Positions 38,801 to 46,927 of a DNA stretch of 64,000 nucleotides are shown here, one piece after another. The stretch comes from Flavobacterium granuli (GTDB lineage Bacteria > Bacteroidota > Bacteroidia > Flavobacteriales > Flavobacteriaceae): assembly GCF_900129705.1 (NCBI RefSeq), contig NZ_FQWO01000002.1:1-64000 (forward strand), read 5' to 3'. The position numbers were made by a program, and so were the translations under genes. Every line of letters begins with the position of its first letter. Within the stretch, counting starts at the first letter, position 1. The notes beneath the pieces were generated by a model. That model searched no databases. It was not told where the DNA came from and was given only the letters and a program-made list of their open reading frames with translations.

Positions 38801-39834
38801 ATCTAATTCCATTTCACTTAAAAGATAAAATTTTTGAGCCTTTTTTCAGGGTTGATGATATGGATGCGACTTCGGGAACCGGAATTGGGCTTTCGCTTGC
38901 CCATTCGTTAACACAATTGCATAACGGAACACTACAATTAATTTCAGACTCAAGCCTCAATGTTTTTGAATTTATAGTTCCACTTCATCAGAAAGAAGAG
39001 TTTATGCTTTACAATGAATCTAAAAAAGAGGAAAATATAGAGGAATTAACAACCGCTGAAATTGAAAGCAAATATGAGAAAACACAAATTTTAGTTGTAG
39101 AAGACAATGAAGATTTATTGAATTTTATTTCAACAGAATTATCACCGATTTACACCGTCTTTAAAGCTGATAATGGCGAAAATGCATTGAAAATAATTCA
39201 CAACGAAAATATTCAATTAGCAATAAGTGATGTTTCAATGCCAATTATGGACGGAATTAACTTGTGTAAAAATATTAAAACAAACATAGAAACAAGTCAT
39301 ATCCCGGTGATTTTGCTTACAGCCAAAAGTTCTCTAAAATCACAAATTGATGGTTTAGAAGTGGGAGCAGATGCCTATATTCCAAAGCCTTTTTCAATGG
39401 ATTATTTGAAAGTTCAAATAGATAATTTGATTGAAAACAGAAAACAAATTATGAACTATTATGCCAGATCACCACTTTCGCATCTCAAAAGTATTGCACA
39501 CAACAAAACAGATGAAAAATTCCTAAAAAAACTAGATCAAGAAATTCTAAAAAACATTACTGATTCAGATTTAAGTGTTGAATCTTTGGCAGAAATAATG
39601 AATATGAGTCGTTCGACTTTGTATAGAAAAATTAAAGATATTTCTAATTTGAGTCCGAATGAATTGATTAATATCGTACGCTTAAAAAGAGCCGCAGAAT
39701 TACTTTTGAATGAAAATTATAAAATGTACGAAATTGCCGAAATGGTAGGTTATAAATCACAAACGAGTTTTGGGCGAAATTTTCAAAAGCATTTTGGCAT
39801 TACCCCTTCAGAATATATTACTATGAATAAATAG
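35884..39834 (+). CDS. Hybrid two-component system sensor/regulator (HTCS) of the PUL
   Basis: One-protein signalling system of 1316 residues, counted from MRKFFLF, which gives a proper signal peptide (the longest frame starts 12 codons earlier). Order: periplasmic two-component propeller repeats with DGFMWFGTKDGLNRFDG and many W(I/V)GT units (about 20-660), a Y_Y_Y domain (about 680-755), one membrane helix (about 763-785), HisKA with phospho-accepting His in NVAHEIRTPLTLIKG (about 826), HATPase with GTGIGLSLAHS (about 1000), a receiver with Asp in AISDVSMPIMDG (about 1116), and an AraC-type double HTH (SRSTLYRKIKDISNLSPNELI, QTSFGRNFQKHFGITPSEY). Such proteins bind a breakdown oligosaccharide in the periplasm and activate their own PUL. 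It diverges from the PUL, as usual. Confidence 0.96.
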   Translation: MRKFFLFLFFSIFSINFIEAQDYYFKHFQAEEGLSHNTVLASLQDEDGFMWFGTKDGLNRFDGYRFKTYRSNGDPIHSLGSNFIRSLHSYKGVIWVGTDKGLYQYNKKTDRFTILNEAINNRINDINHDKKGNIWFISGNILYKYSTIKKETETFNSDKYFVATSISQDPNGEIWASSLNKIYHYSDESRSFENLPLVPPGGSPNFRITAIYALDKNNIVIGTHDDGILVYNIPNKTTSRLNFSTKNPVYVRKFKKRNSNELWIASESGVYVYNLKTKTSVNLKKNYNDPYAISDNAAYSITIDKENGVWIGTYFGGINYHQKQYTQFKKYFPQKGQNSISGGAVRKIIKDDNGNLWIGTEDAGLNRLNPKTQQFTSYLPNGTKGSLPYYNIHALMFRKDKIWVGTFEYGLDILDKNSGKVIKHYSANNPSSGLRSNFIFSFYETKKGELIVITNIGLYLYNEQKDNFETLNTFPETIFYTTYLEDRDGNFWAGSSRDGLFYYNPKTKKKEVFIYHYKDVNGISDNSINYIFEDSSTNLWFATENGLNLFDKKTRIFKKFTTENGLPSNVVYAILEDDAKNLWITTSKGLVKFGPDHKSIKIYTKANGLLSDQFNYASAFKDTNGDMYFGNLNGMISFNPDNFTKNKYSPSVYITNLQINNKDIDANENDSPLKQSISHIDELKLTNNQSSFNLEFASLNYTAPELTEYWYKLEDVNSDWVYLGHNNKVFFTELRPGNYVFKVKSLNSFGIWSKEVALNIRVSPPFWASSYAYFFYFLLICGSLYYIIRYSQNLTEIKNNQKIKHLNDQKEKEIYQAKIDFFTNVAHEIRTPLTLIKGPLEKLLTMEHKSPEVPQNLSIMKKNTSRLLKLVNELLDFRKSEISGLKLTFVKTNISSMVRKLHLRFSPLIEEKGIEFELELSQNDIFAFVDKEAFQKILSNLMSNAIKYSKDKASIALFSDEKKLTLIVKNNGNLIPFHLKDKIFEPFFRVDDMDATSGTGIGLSLAHSLTQLHNGTLQLISDSSLNVFEFIVPLHQKEEFMLYNESKKEENIEELTTAEIESKYEKTQILVVEDNEDLLNFISTELSPIYTVFKADNGENALKIIHNENIQLAISDVSMPIMDGINLCKNIKTNIETSHIPVILLTAKSSLKSQIDGLEVGADAYIPKPFSMDYLKVQIDNLIENRKQIMNYYARSPLSHLKSIAHNKTDEKFLKKLDQEILKNITDSDLSVESLAEIMNMSRSTLYRKIKDISNLSPNELINIVRLKRAAELLLNENYKMYEIAEMVGYKSQTSFGRNFQKHFGITPSEYITMNK

Positions 39835-40505
39835 CCATTAATTGTGGTGTCTGATAAAAAGGAGTAAAAAAACAATCAAATTTGCCCCAACTTTTAGGTG
39901 GAATTCTTAATTGCTGGAAGGGATAGACTGGAGAGAGACCGCTAAATTGCCTGCTGTTCTTTAACTAGAGTTTCTTATGAATACGAAAGTTTTGAGAGAC
40001 ATATTTTCTAATTTATTCTATTTGGGGAAGGTATTGGGAAAGAAATTATACTAATTTGCTAAATACTTATAGGGAAAACTAAAGCTCGCAAGGGATGGCA
40101 GCGGATATCCTCCTGCGTAGTTTACAAAGCAGAAGATTAGCTCATTGGATTTTATTTAATTTGTATTCGCTGAATTTCATTTTAAGCGAACAGCCCGACC
40201 CGCTTTTTTCGGCGGGACGTGCTATAAAAATAGTCTTCTTGGCAAAAAAAAAATCGACAGGAATAATTGGAAATAAGAAGTCCGAAGACAGGAGTCTTCG
40301 GAGAGCGAGTTGATTTTCTCTATAGGTTCTATGAATAAAAGTATTTACTAATCCTTGCCATGGAAAAATTCACTATCAACGAAAACAGTTTTATCGTTTT
40401 TGCGATATCTATACTCCAGATGCTACAATGCTTTTTGTTAGACGAACTTCATCTGCGGTACTAGTGATTTTTATGACACTCTTGTTTTTGGGGGCATAAA
40501 AAATA
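39835..40505. repeat. Gene-free repeat patchwork downstream of the PUL sensor
   Basis: No gene. Contains pieces that look like dispersed Flavobacterium intergenic repeats: GAGAGACCGCTAAATTGCC (39933-39951), AAGGGATGGCAGCGGATATCC starting at 40090, and AGCCCGACCCGC...GCGGGAC around 40190-40220. Variants of these three motifs also occur in the gene-free stretch at 1.5-2.4 kb. The small frame at 40095-40313 is made of these repeat pieces and is not a credible gene. This stretch probably marks the border between the PUL and the mobile island. Confidence 0.5.
40281..40302. repeat. Perfect 9-bp-arm hairpin
   Basis: TCCGAAGAC - AGGA - GTCTTCGGA, a perfect stem with a four-base loop inside the repeat patchwork. 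It could be a REP-like unit or a terminator remnant. Confidence 0.45.
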
Positions 40506-43500
40506 TTAACCTACAGCCATCTTAGCCGTTTCTTTCCAGATATAATGCGGAATGGGCTCCTTTAACTCCCAATTGATATTCATGGGTTGAGAACCGTTGG
40601 AGTCTATAAATTTTGAATCTCCTAAGAAAACATAAGACATGGTATTATTGAAACTATCGGTTTCTTTCTCTCTGACGAATAATAAAATCCGTTTCCCATT
40701 AATTTCTTGGTTAATATATGATCTCCCACTATTGCTATGCGGTGTAGTTGTATTTTGTGATTGCCAATGAAAAATAGTTTCACTTTTTGCATAGTCATTA
40801 TACATGGTTGTTGGCGAATATTTTTCTTCTGTCTTTTCTAAAGTAATAAATAAAAGTTCTGTGTTTTTTTCTTTAATATTTAAAACTCCGGAAATAGAAC
40901 CTGTTTTGCTTTGAAAATTATTGACACCAAATGCTGCTAAAATCTGCGCTCTGGTATATCGGCTATGCACTTTTAGTGGTTGTTGATATGCCAAATCTAT
41001 ATCTAACTCTATGTGGGCAATATTATCAATTATAATTTCTAAAGCATCAATTATTTCACTTACTATAACCGGATTATTTCCAATAGCCGAAATCGCCTCA
41101 TTCAGAGTTGGATACAATCTTGGCGTCTGCCAAAAATCATAATACAGCATGTTTAGAAACAATGTGTTCTCCTTGGTGTATTTCTCATTGACATTAAAAT
41201 TATTCTTTGCCAGTTGCAAAATAAAATTCAAATAGGAATAAGAATTACAAGCTAGCCATTTTTTTGAAACTGCCTGAACAAGTTCCTTTTCATTTCTATT
41301 AGGGTAATCCTCTTTAATATTAGCGAGAACACATAATCTGTTCCATGTTTTTTTCTTGTAAATTACAGCCAGTGGAATATGATAAAAATTACAGAAGTTT
41401 TTTAAGGTTAATTCTTCGTTAGTATGATGTTGAAAATTAATGATTTTATTAATGAGATCTTTTTCTCTTAGTTGGGTAGCTTTTTTAATATTCTCAAGAA
41501 TAATTTCTTTTGCCTTTTTTTCTAAAATAATAGAGCATCCCAGCGGCAAATGTGGAAAATCATTCTCTAATTCTTCTTTGGTTGAGGTATTTGTTTTTCC
41601 GATTAATGCTCTAAACCTACCCTCAAAATCATATTCAGCCCTTGAATTCCCTACAAAATCCAGTACCGTTAAACAATCTTTGTTATCTGAAAGCCTCAAA
41701 CCTCTCCCGAGCTGTTGAAGAAATACGGTTAAACTTTCGGTTGGTCTTAAAAATAAAACGGTATCTATTTCCGGAATATCGACACCTTCATTAAATATAT
41801 CAACCACAAAAAGATAATTGATTTCCTTTTTTCTAAAGCTTGATTTTATTTTTTCACGCAAACCGTCCCTGCCATCACCACTTACGATATAATCTGCCTT
41901 AATATCTGCGGAATAAAATTTTTCGGCCATATAAATAGCATGTTCTTTTGAAACACAGAAACCAATAGCTCTGACATTCTTATAATCGGTTAAATAATCT
42001 TTGCATTTTTTTATAATTTCTCCTACTCGTATATCATTCTCCGTATAGACTTTAGTCAACTCAGCGATATCATATTTGCCTTTATTCCATTTAATATGCC
42101 TTAAATCAATACTATCAGTGATCCCGAAATATTGAAATGGACACAGCAACTTTTTGTTCAAAGCTTCTGGCAATCGGATTTCGGCGGCTATAGTTCCACA
42201 AAAATCATCAAGAATGTTTTCATTATCCATCCTTTCTGGTGTAGCAGTAAGGCCTAACAAAACATTTGGGCTAAATTTTTCTAATATTGGTCTATAACTT
42301 TTGGCCGCTATGTGGTGTACTTCATCAATGATTATAAAATCAAAAAATGAAGTAGAAAGTTTTAGATTGTCAACTTGGTTATTTAATGTTAAAACGGATG
42401 CAAAAACGTTCGAATAATCGGAAGGTACTTGACCATCTACCCATAATTCGCCAAAGTTATTATCTCTTAGTACTCCCGCAAATGTTGCACGCGCTTGTTG
42501 CAATATTTCTTTTCTATGGGCTACAAATAATAATTTTGCATTAGGATTACTGTTTCGGAAGTTTTTAAAATCAAAAGCGGAAATGACTGTTTTTCCGGTT
42601 CCTGTGGCGGCAACAAGTAAATTTTTATACCTTTTATGGACTTTTCTTTCGGCATCTAATTTTTCTAATATTTCTTGCTGAAAATGATACGGTTTTATTT
42701 CAAAATAGAAAGCCGCATCCCCTCTTTCATATAATTTTTCGTTATTTAATGCTTTTTGAAGTTTTTCTCGGTGTTCGATTTCAATAAAAGTTTCAAATTC
42801 TTTGTCCTGCCAATAGGTTTCAAATGTTTTGGAAAATTTATCGATGATGTGTCCGACTTCTTTTGTGGTTACTTTCAGGTTCCATTCTAAACCACTTGTT
42901 AGTGCGCTTCTAGACAAATTGGAAGAGCCAATGTAGCCCGTATGAAATCCTGTATTTCTGTAAAACAAATAGGATTTGGCATGTAGCCTTTCATTTTCTG
43001 TGTTGTATGAAATCTTTACTTCTACATTTGGTAAACTCGCTAAAAACTCGATGGCTTTTAGATCAGTGGCCCCCATATATGAAGTTGTAATAACCCGAAG
43101 CTTATTTCCTTTTTTTGTAAATTCGCGTAGTTCTTTTTCGAAAATTCTTATTCCAGACCATTTGATAAATGAGACCAAAAAGTCAATTCTATCAGAAGAA
43201 AGTATTTCTTTTTTTAATTCGCTCTCCAAAGATAAACCGGTATTAGAACCGGTAAAAAGTTCGCTTTGTGTTAAACGGGTATACGGATTAATTTCTTTTA
43301 AATGAGCTTCAAAATCAACAATTCCGGAATCAATTTTAGAAAACACAGCGCTTAAGATTCTTCCATTTGTCATTATTAGATCATCATCGAATTCTTCGTT
43401 TTCAAGTTCGTGTCTTAATAATCTAATGATTCTGTTTGATAGTTGAATTTGCAATTCTAAACTATCCGATTTAGTAAAAAAAAGTAAAGCTTTATTAATA

Positions 43501-43646
43501 ACTTCAGCAAGATGGTTACTCAAAATCAAAGAGGCTTCTGCTTTTTCAATTTGATTTTCTTTGATGAAAAAATTATCCTTATTTATAGAATCCAGTTTAG
43601 AGGAAACTAACTTGGTTATTAATTGTTCATAAAGTCCGTTAGTCAT
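40506..43646 (-). CDS. PLD-nuclease / SF2 helicase / DUF3427 fusion protein
   Basis: 1046 residues. Residues about 130-290 form a phospholipase-D-type nuclease domain (LVSFIKWSGIRIFEKELREF, HAKSYLFYR with the HxK motif near 225, GSSNLSRSALTSG). About 315-690 is a superfamily 2 helicase: Walker A AATGTGKTV near 345, DEVHH (DEAH-like) near 440, LTATPERMD, and motif VI QQLGRGLRL near 640. The C-terminal third is a DUF3427-like region (YTRAQILAAFGV near 870, LLFITLEKTEEKYSPTTMYNDYA). Proteins of this type occur in phage-defence and DNA-repair settings; the biochemical role is unproven. The start overlaps the upstream NUDIX gene by 8 bases, so the two are translated together. Cytoplasmic, with no signal peptide. 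Confidence 0.85.
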   Translation of the reverse strand: MTNGLYEQLITKLVSSKLDSINKDNFFIKENQIEKAEASLILSNHLAEVINKALLFFTKSDSLELQIQLSNRIIRLLRHELENEEFDDDLIMTNGRILSAVFSKIDSGIVDFEAHLKEINPYTRLTQSELFTGSNTGLSLESELKKEILSSDRIDFLVSFIKWSGIRIFEKELREFTKKGNKLRVITTSYMGATDLKAIEFLASLPNVEVKISYNTENERLHAKSYLFYRNTGFHTGYIGSSNLSRSALTSGLEWNLKVTTKEVGHIIDKFSKTFETYWQDKEFETFIEIEHREKLQKALNNEKLYERGDAAFYFEIKPYHFQQEILEKLDAERKVHKRYKNLLVAATGTGKTVISAFDFKNFRNSNPNAKLLFVAHRKEILQQARATFAGVLRDNNFGELWVDGQVPSDYSNVFASVLTLNNQVDNLKLSTSFFDFIIIDEVHHIAAKSYRPILEKFSPNVLLGLTATPERMDNENILDDFCGTIAAEIRLPEALNKKLLCPFQYFGITDSIDLRHIKWNKGKYDIAELTKVYTENDIRVGEIIKKCKDYLTDYKNVRAIGFCVSKEHAIYMAEKFYSADIKADYIVSGDGRDGLREKIKSSFRKKEINYLFVVDIFNEGVDIPEIDTVLFLRPTESLTVFLQQLGRGLRLSDNKDCLTVLDFVGNSRAEYDFEGRFRALIGKTNTSTKEELENDFPHLPLGCSIILEKKAKEIILENIKKATQLREKDLINKIINFQHHTNEELTLKNFCNFYHIPLAVIYKKKTWNRLCVLANIKEDYPNRNEKELVQAVSKKWLACNSYSYLNFILQLAKNNFNVNEKYTKENTLFLNMLYYDFWQTPRLYPTLNEAISAIGNNPVIVSEIIDALEIIIDNIAHIELDIDLAYQQPLKVHSRYTRAQILAAFGVNNFQSKTGSISGVLNIKEKNTELLFITLEKTEEKYSPTTMYNDYAKSETIFHWQSQNTTTPHSNSGRSYINQEINGKRILLFVREKETDSFNNTMSYVFLGDSKFIDSNGSQPMNINWELKEPIPHYIWKETAKMAVG

Positions 43647-44037
43647 TGGTTTGCATTAAAGATTTAACAATAGGAATGTCTGCTGCAGCCCAGTCTAATT
43701 GAGCGAGTTCCTCTTTATTTAACCATTTAAAATCAACATGTTCAGTCAATGTGAAATTAGTTGTATTCGTGGTGCAGAGATAAGAGTGAAGTGTAATTGA
43801 GAAGTCAGGATAATTGTGGTTGACAATTAAAAATGGTTTTTGAATCGTTATGTCGAGTTGCAATTCTTCTAATATTTCCCTTTTTAATGCTTCTTCAACT
43901 GTTTCGCCAGACTCTATTTTACCTCCTGGGAATTCATATTTATTAGCAATATAGTCATACTTGTTTTTACCTCTTTGCAAACATAAAACTTTGTTTTCAT
44001 GTGCTATTATTGCAGCTACAACTTTAAATTGTTTCAT
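43639..44037 (-). CDS. NUDIX hydrolase (MutT-like)
   Basis: 132 residues, the full length of a small NUDIX enzyme. The NUDIX box is intact: GGKIESGETVEEAL followed by KREILEELQLD (G-x5-E-x7-REU-x-EE-x-G/L-U), about residues 38-61. The N-terminus KVVAAIIAHENKVLCLQRG is typical of MutT/CTP-pyrophosphohydrolase-type proteins that clean damaged or non-standard nucleoside triphosphates. It overlaps the helicase start by 8 bases and precedes it in the operon, so a shared function in nucleic-acid repair or defence is likely. The exact nucleotide substrate cannot be told. Confidence 0.9.
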   Translation of the reverse strand: MKQFKVVAAIIAHENKVLCLQRGKNKYDYIANKYEFPGGKIESGETVEEALKREILEELQLDITIQKPFLIVNHNYPDFSITLHSYLCTTNTTNFTLTEHVDFKWLNKEELAQLDWAAADIPIVKSLMQTND

Positions 44038-44283
44038 CTTTTGATGTAGTTTGTGTAAAGTTGCCCATACTTGTTAAATAAAATAATAGTGCAATATACA
44101 GAACATTTTATCAAGAATTTTAAGTTCGCCCTTGAAGATGAAAAAACTGACAATATTAATCATTTATCCCTTATAGTAAGATTGCCAAAATGTGGGTCGT
44201 TTCTTTAATGGTTTTGTTCATTTTATTTACTTGTTCCTATTGCATGAACAGTTTTTATTTATGAACAAGAACTTAGGATTTCA

Positions 44284-44310
44284 TCGCTTATCCTTTGTTT
44301 CTTTATCAAA
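44284..44310 (-). pseudogene. Remnant of an ATPase C-terminus (nine codons)
   Basis: Read on the minus strand this encodes FDKETKDKR followed by a stop, identical to the last nine residues of the intact DnaC-like ATPase that ends at 46928, though the DNA differs at several codons. It lies directly beside the palindromic repeat copy at 44323-44358. A short match, but the exact coincidence with a natural C-terminus and stop makes chance unlikely. Confidence 0.55.
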
Positions 44311-44322
44311 ACATATCCTCCT

Positions 44323-44358
44323 CCTTATTTTAAAAAAACCACTATTTTTAAAATAAGG
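44323..44358. repeat. Palindromic direct repeat, copy 1
   Basis: Perfect 14-base arms CCTTATTTTAAAAA / TTTTTAAAATAAGG around an 8-base loop. The match to copy 2 (46737-46772) extends outward on both sides, including GGAACTTGGTTATT, for roughly 65 bases. The two copies are in direct orientation and flank the AlbA_2-type gene. Confidence 0.8.
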
Positions 44359-44441
44359 AACTTGGTTATTTAATAAAAACTACACATTGTAGCTTTATTG
44401 TCAGGTTTAACCTGATTTACATGATATGAAACATCATTCAC

Positions 44442-44610
44442 CTATCGTTTGTCTTTGATGTTTTTGTCGAAGGCGATGAGGTTGAACATGGCTCTCATCC
44501 GGGAACGGAGACAGTTGCCGTAGTAAGTTTCTATTTCTGTGACCGAAAGATTACTGGTCAAGTGGATATCTAACTTTTGTCCACTGAAGGCCAGGCCGTA
44601 AAAGTTAGGA
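44442..44610 (-). pseudogene. Truncated duplicate of the DnaC-like ATPase 3' end
   Basis: The minus-strand frame gives NFYGLAFSGQKLDIHLTSN, then LSVTEIETYYGN, then CLRSRMRAMFNLIAFDKN and IKDKR before a TAG. The last 40 codons align without gaps to the C-terminus of the intact ATPase (HLTTNLSATEIESYYGN..., ending ETKDKR). The part before HLTSN differs from the local ATPase, so this is the tail of a related but distinct copy rather than a recent local duplication. No start or Walker motifs remain. The surrounding gene-free stretch 44038-44813 otherwise holds only the repeats listed separately. Confidence 0.8.
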
Positions 44611-44813
44611 TTTCATTTGAAGCGTACGGGACGAGCCATTTAGGCTTTATTCTGCTTCCAAGATTCTCAATTCTATTGGTAGTCCTTTCCTTTGCTAAAT
44701 TTCTGATTTCCTTTGCTAATTTTTTTGATCTTAACTAAGCACAACAACTTCAAAATCAATGGTTTTAGACAAAATGAATTAGAATTCTCTTTGCTAAATT
44801 AGAATTCTCTTTG

Positions 44814-46475
44814 CTAAATTTTTAATAAAACCCATTTTGATTTTGCTCTACTGCCGTTATTAACTATAGAAACACCTGACATTTCTTGTAGCAGATTATG
44901 AATTTTCTTTTTCCTTTGCTTTTCAGTCATATAGTCGGGTAAATTATTCAATAGCAGGCTGTCAATTTCTTCACGCGTGGCAAAACCGTGATTTTCTATA
45001 TGTTTTAGAATAAAACCTTTATAAACGTCTTTATCTAATCCTTTATTTTTAGTGTAATTGGCTTTTTGTCCCGTTAGTTCGGCCAGTTTAGCCGAAATAT
45101 AATAGTTTGGTTTACGGCCTTCTATTAATTCTTTTTTCTTTAGTAATTTAGCCCCTTCATCCGTTATCTCTTGTTTTTTCTGTACCTTATCTAAAAGTAT
45201 GACCTCGGTTAGACTTAAGTCATCTTTTTTCTCGATTAGCAATTTAGAATAATTTTCGTCAATGGTGTGTCCATAAATTTCAAGTACGACAGTATCCCTA
45301 GTCGATTTTGTATAATCCGGTAAAGGAAAATATCTTTTGCGTTGGCTTTTGTACATTTTATAAATACCATAACCCAAACTGTCAATCATATTAAGATTTA
45401 CCATCGCTTCCGCCAACCATTTGTTACGGTATTTTTTCGGAGTTTTGTCCCCAGCGGAATACTCCTCTGCTGTTCCTTCAAAAAAACTACCTTCACTGCT
45501 GAAAATTAATTTATTGATTTGTTCAGTTAACAAAATACGAGCGTGTCTGCTGTAATCCTGGTGTGCAATACAATTGTTTAAGGCCTCCAATATTACTTCG
45601 GTATCGTATTTCATTACCTCAGTAGCCACTAATTGATTGTCAGGAAAGAATTTATATTTTACGTTTCTAATTTTAGACAGTACCACATTTACTTCAGCAA
45701 ACAAAGGCATATTAAAATGTTCATATGCTTTTTCTTCGGTATCGAGCTTCCAAGTGATTTGTGCCACCGCAGGCGAAATAAAATGAGCTGTTTCCGGCTT
45801 TCCTAATAATATAATGGCAGTATTGGTAATCTTGCCGTCAATAGTAATTTTTAGCTTATCCAGAAATGTTTTGTCGGTCCAATTGTCAATTTCATCATAA
45901 AAAGCAGCATTGGTGTTCTTTTCCTTGTATTTTTCTCTGGCGAGTTTTATTGCATTGGGATCCAGATTGTCAATCGTTGCTTTTTCGGCAATTTGGGCAG
46001 ACCAATCTGTTTGAGAGTTATAGATGGCTCTCATAAAATGCGGATATTTCTTCAAGTCGGTTAAACTACTGTCAAAACGGATATAGGGATGATTTTTAAA
46101 ATTAGTAGGTTCAGCTGCCGCCGCGGGTATTCTGAAAATCTCTAAATTAACTCCGTTGTAGTCACAAATGAAATGGTCAAATTTTATTGAGGGGCCTAAA
46201 AAACGTCTAACCCATAACTCCACCTCCTCGTTTCCTTCTTTGCGATTCTTAAAATTAAAATTAGTTCCAACCGCCTGATGGGTCTCGTCATTAATTCCAA
46301 ATACCAAATAGGCAAATGGCTGATTGGCAATGCAAGCTGCATTTGACAATCCGGAAATATATTGTCCCAATTTGTCATTTGTTGTTACGTTGCCGGTTTT
46401 GAACTCTACCCATTCATTCTCTTTTGGTAAAGCTCTTAACTCATCAATAAGTTCAATTAATTCGGTGTTAGTCAT
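44814..46475 (-). CDS. AlbA_2/Schlafen-type putative DNA-binding protein with ATPase-like C-terminal region
   Basis: 553 residues. The N-terminus (about 15-140) is an AlbA_2 domain: ENEWVEFKTGNV, ISGLSNAACIANQPFAYLVFGI, PYIRFDSSLTDL. About 290-400 matches the HATPase_c_4-type region usually found behind it (ALNNCIAHQDYSRHARILL, FSSEGSFFEGTAEEY, LAEAMVNLNMIDSLGYGIYKM). The C-terminal 150 residues are lysine-rich with winged-helix character (FILKHIENHGFATREEIDSLL). Such proteins are annotated as transcriptional regulators or ATP-dependent DNA-binding proteins and are common on mobile elements. This one sits alone between two palindromic repeats and directly behind three strong hairpins, and its codons and AT content match the island. 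Function unproven; a defence or regulatory role is inferred. Confidence 0.8.
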   Translation of the reverse strand: MTNTELIELIDELRALPKENEWVEFKTGNVTTNDKLGQYISGLSNAACIANQPFAYLVFGINDETHQAVGTNFNFKNRKEGNEEVELWVRRFLGPSIKFDHFICDYNGVNLEIFRIPAAAAEPTNFKNHPYIRFDSSLTDLKKYPHFMRAIYNSQTDWSAQIAEKATIDNLDPNAIKLAREKYKEKNTNAAFYDEIDNWTDKTFLDKLKITIDGKITNTAIILLGKPETAHFISPAVAQITWKLDTEEKAYEHFNMPLFAEVNVVLSKIRNVKYKFFPDNQLVATEVMKYDTEVILEALNNCIAHQDYSRHARILLTEQINKLIFSSEGSFFEGTAEEYSAGDKTPKKYRNKWLAEAMVNLNMIDSLGYGIYKMYKSQRKRYFPLPDYTKSTRDTVVLEIYGHTIDENYSKLLIEKKDDLSLTEVILLDKVQKKQEITDEGAKLLKKKELIEGRKPNYYISAKLAELTGQKANYTKNKGLDKDVYKGFILKHIENHGFATREEIDSLLLNNLPDYMTEKQRKKKIHNLLQEMSGVSIVNNGSRAKSKWVLLKI

Positions 46476-46505
46476 AATTATTTGATTTCTTTAGAATTCT
46501 TTTCC

Positions 46506-46529
46506 GGTAGGGACACTGATTTCCCTACC
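46506..46529. repeat. Hairpin 1 of three before the AlbA_2-type gene
   Basis: GGTAGGGA / TCCCTACC arms around an 8-base loop; with one mismatch the stem extends outward to TTTC/GAAA (46501-46534). It shares the GGGACA-NNNN core with hairpins 2 and 3. Confidence 0.8.
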
Positions 46530-46546
46530 AGAAATTCATCCTGTTT

Positions 46547-46578
46547 TTTTGAGAGGGACATCAGTGTCCCTCTCAAAA
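46547..46578. repeat. Hairpin 2 of three before the AlbA_2-type gene
   Basis: A perfect 14-base stem TTTTGAGAGGGACA / TGTCCCTCTCAAAA with loop TCAG. The core AGGGACA-N4-TGTCCCT is the same as in hairpin 3, while the outer stem differs on both arms so that pairing is kept. Confidence 0.9.
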
Positions 46579-46589
46579 TTATTTTCGCT

Positions 46590-46625
46590 ATTTCACAGAG
46601 GGACACGGATGTCCCTCTGTGAAAT
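46590..46625. repeat. Hairpin 3 of three before the AlbA_2-type gene
   Basis: A perfect 16-base stem ATTTCACAGAGGGACA / TGTCCCTCTGTGAAAT with loop CGGA. It is the longest of the array and the farthest from the gene start. Confidence 0.9.
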
Positions 46626-46736
46626 TACTTCATTTACATTTATGCAGTGTCATTGTGAAAACGTAAATCTATAACTTTTCGAAATAATAACCTATCTGAA
46701 AAATTTAAGAAAAATATATACCAAAAACATTCTCTC

Positions 46737-46772
46737 CCTTATTTTAAAAACACCACTATTTTTAAAATAAGG
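46737..46772. repeat. Palindromic direct repeat, copy 2
   Basis: The same perfect arms as copy 1 (CCTTATTTTAAAAA / TTTTTAAAATAAGG), again followed by AACTTGGTTATT. It lies about 155 bases past the stop of the intact ATPase gene. A degraded third version (CCTTATTTAAAAAAAAC) is visible near 46859. The gap 46476-46927 contains no gene beyond these repeats and the hairpins. Confidence 0.8.
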
Positions 46773-46927
46773 AACTTGGTTATTTTAAAAAACTATATGT
46801 TTTTAAAATAGCACGAACGTTATTTTATTTTTCAACACTTTATTGAATTAACAGAATTCCTTATTTAAAAAAAACATCATTTTTAAAAACAGCCCAATTT
46901 TACCAAGGTCGCAATCGCATTTTTGAT

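Noticed and set aside
40095..40313. A 72-codon frame right of the PUL sensor
   Set aside because: Made of dispersed repeat motifs, including AGCCCGACC and GCGGGAC pieces.
44284..44813. Complete second ATPase gene
   Set aside because: Only C-terminal fragments remain; no Walker motifs or start.
46501..46625. CRISPR array
   Set aside because: Three hairpins with differing outer stems and no equal-length spacers or cas genes.
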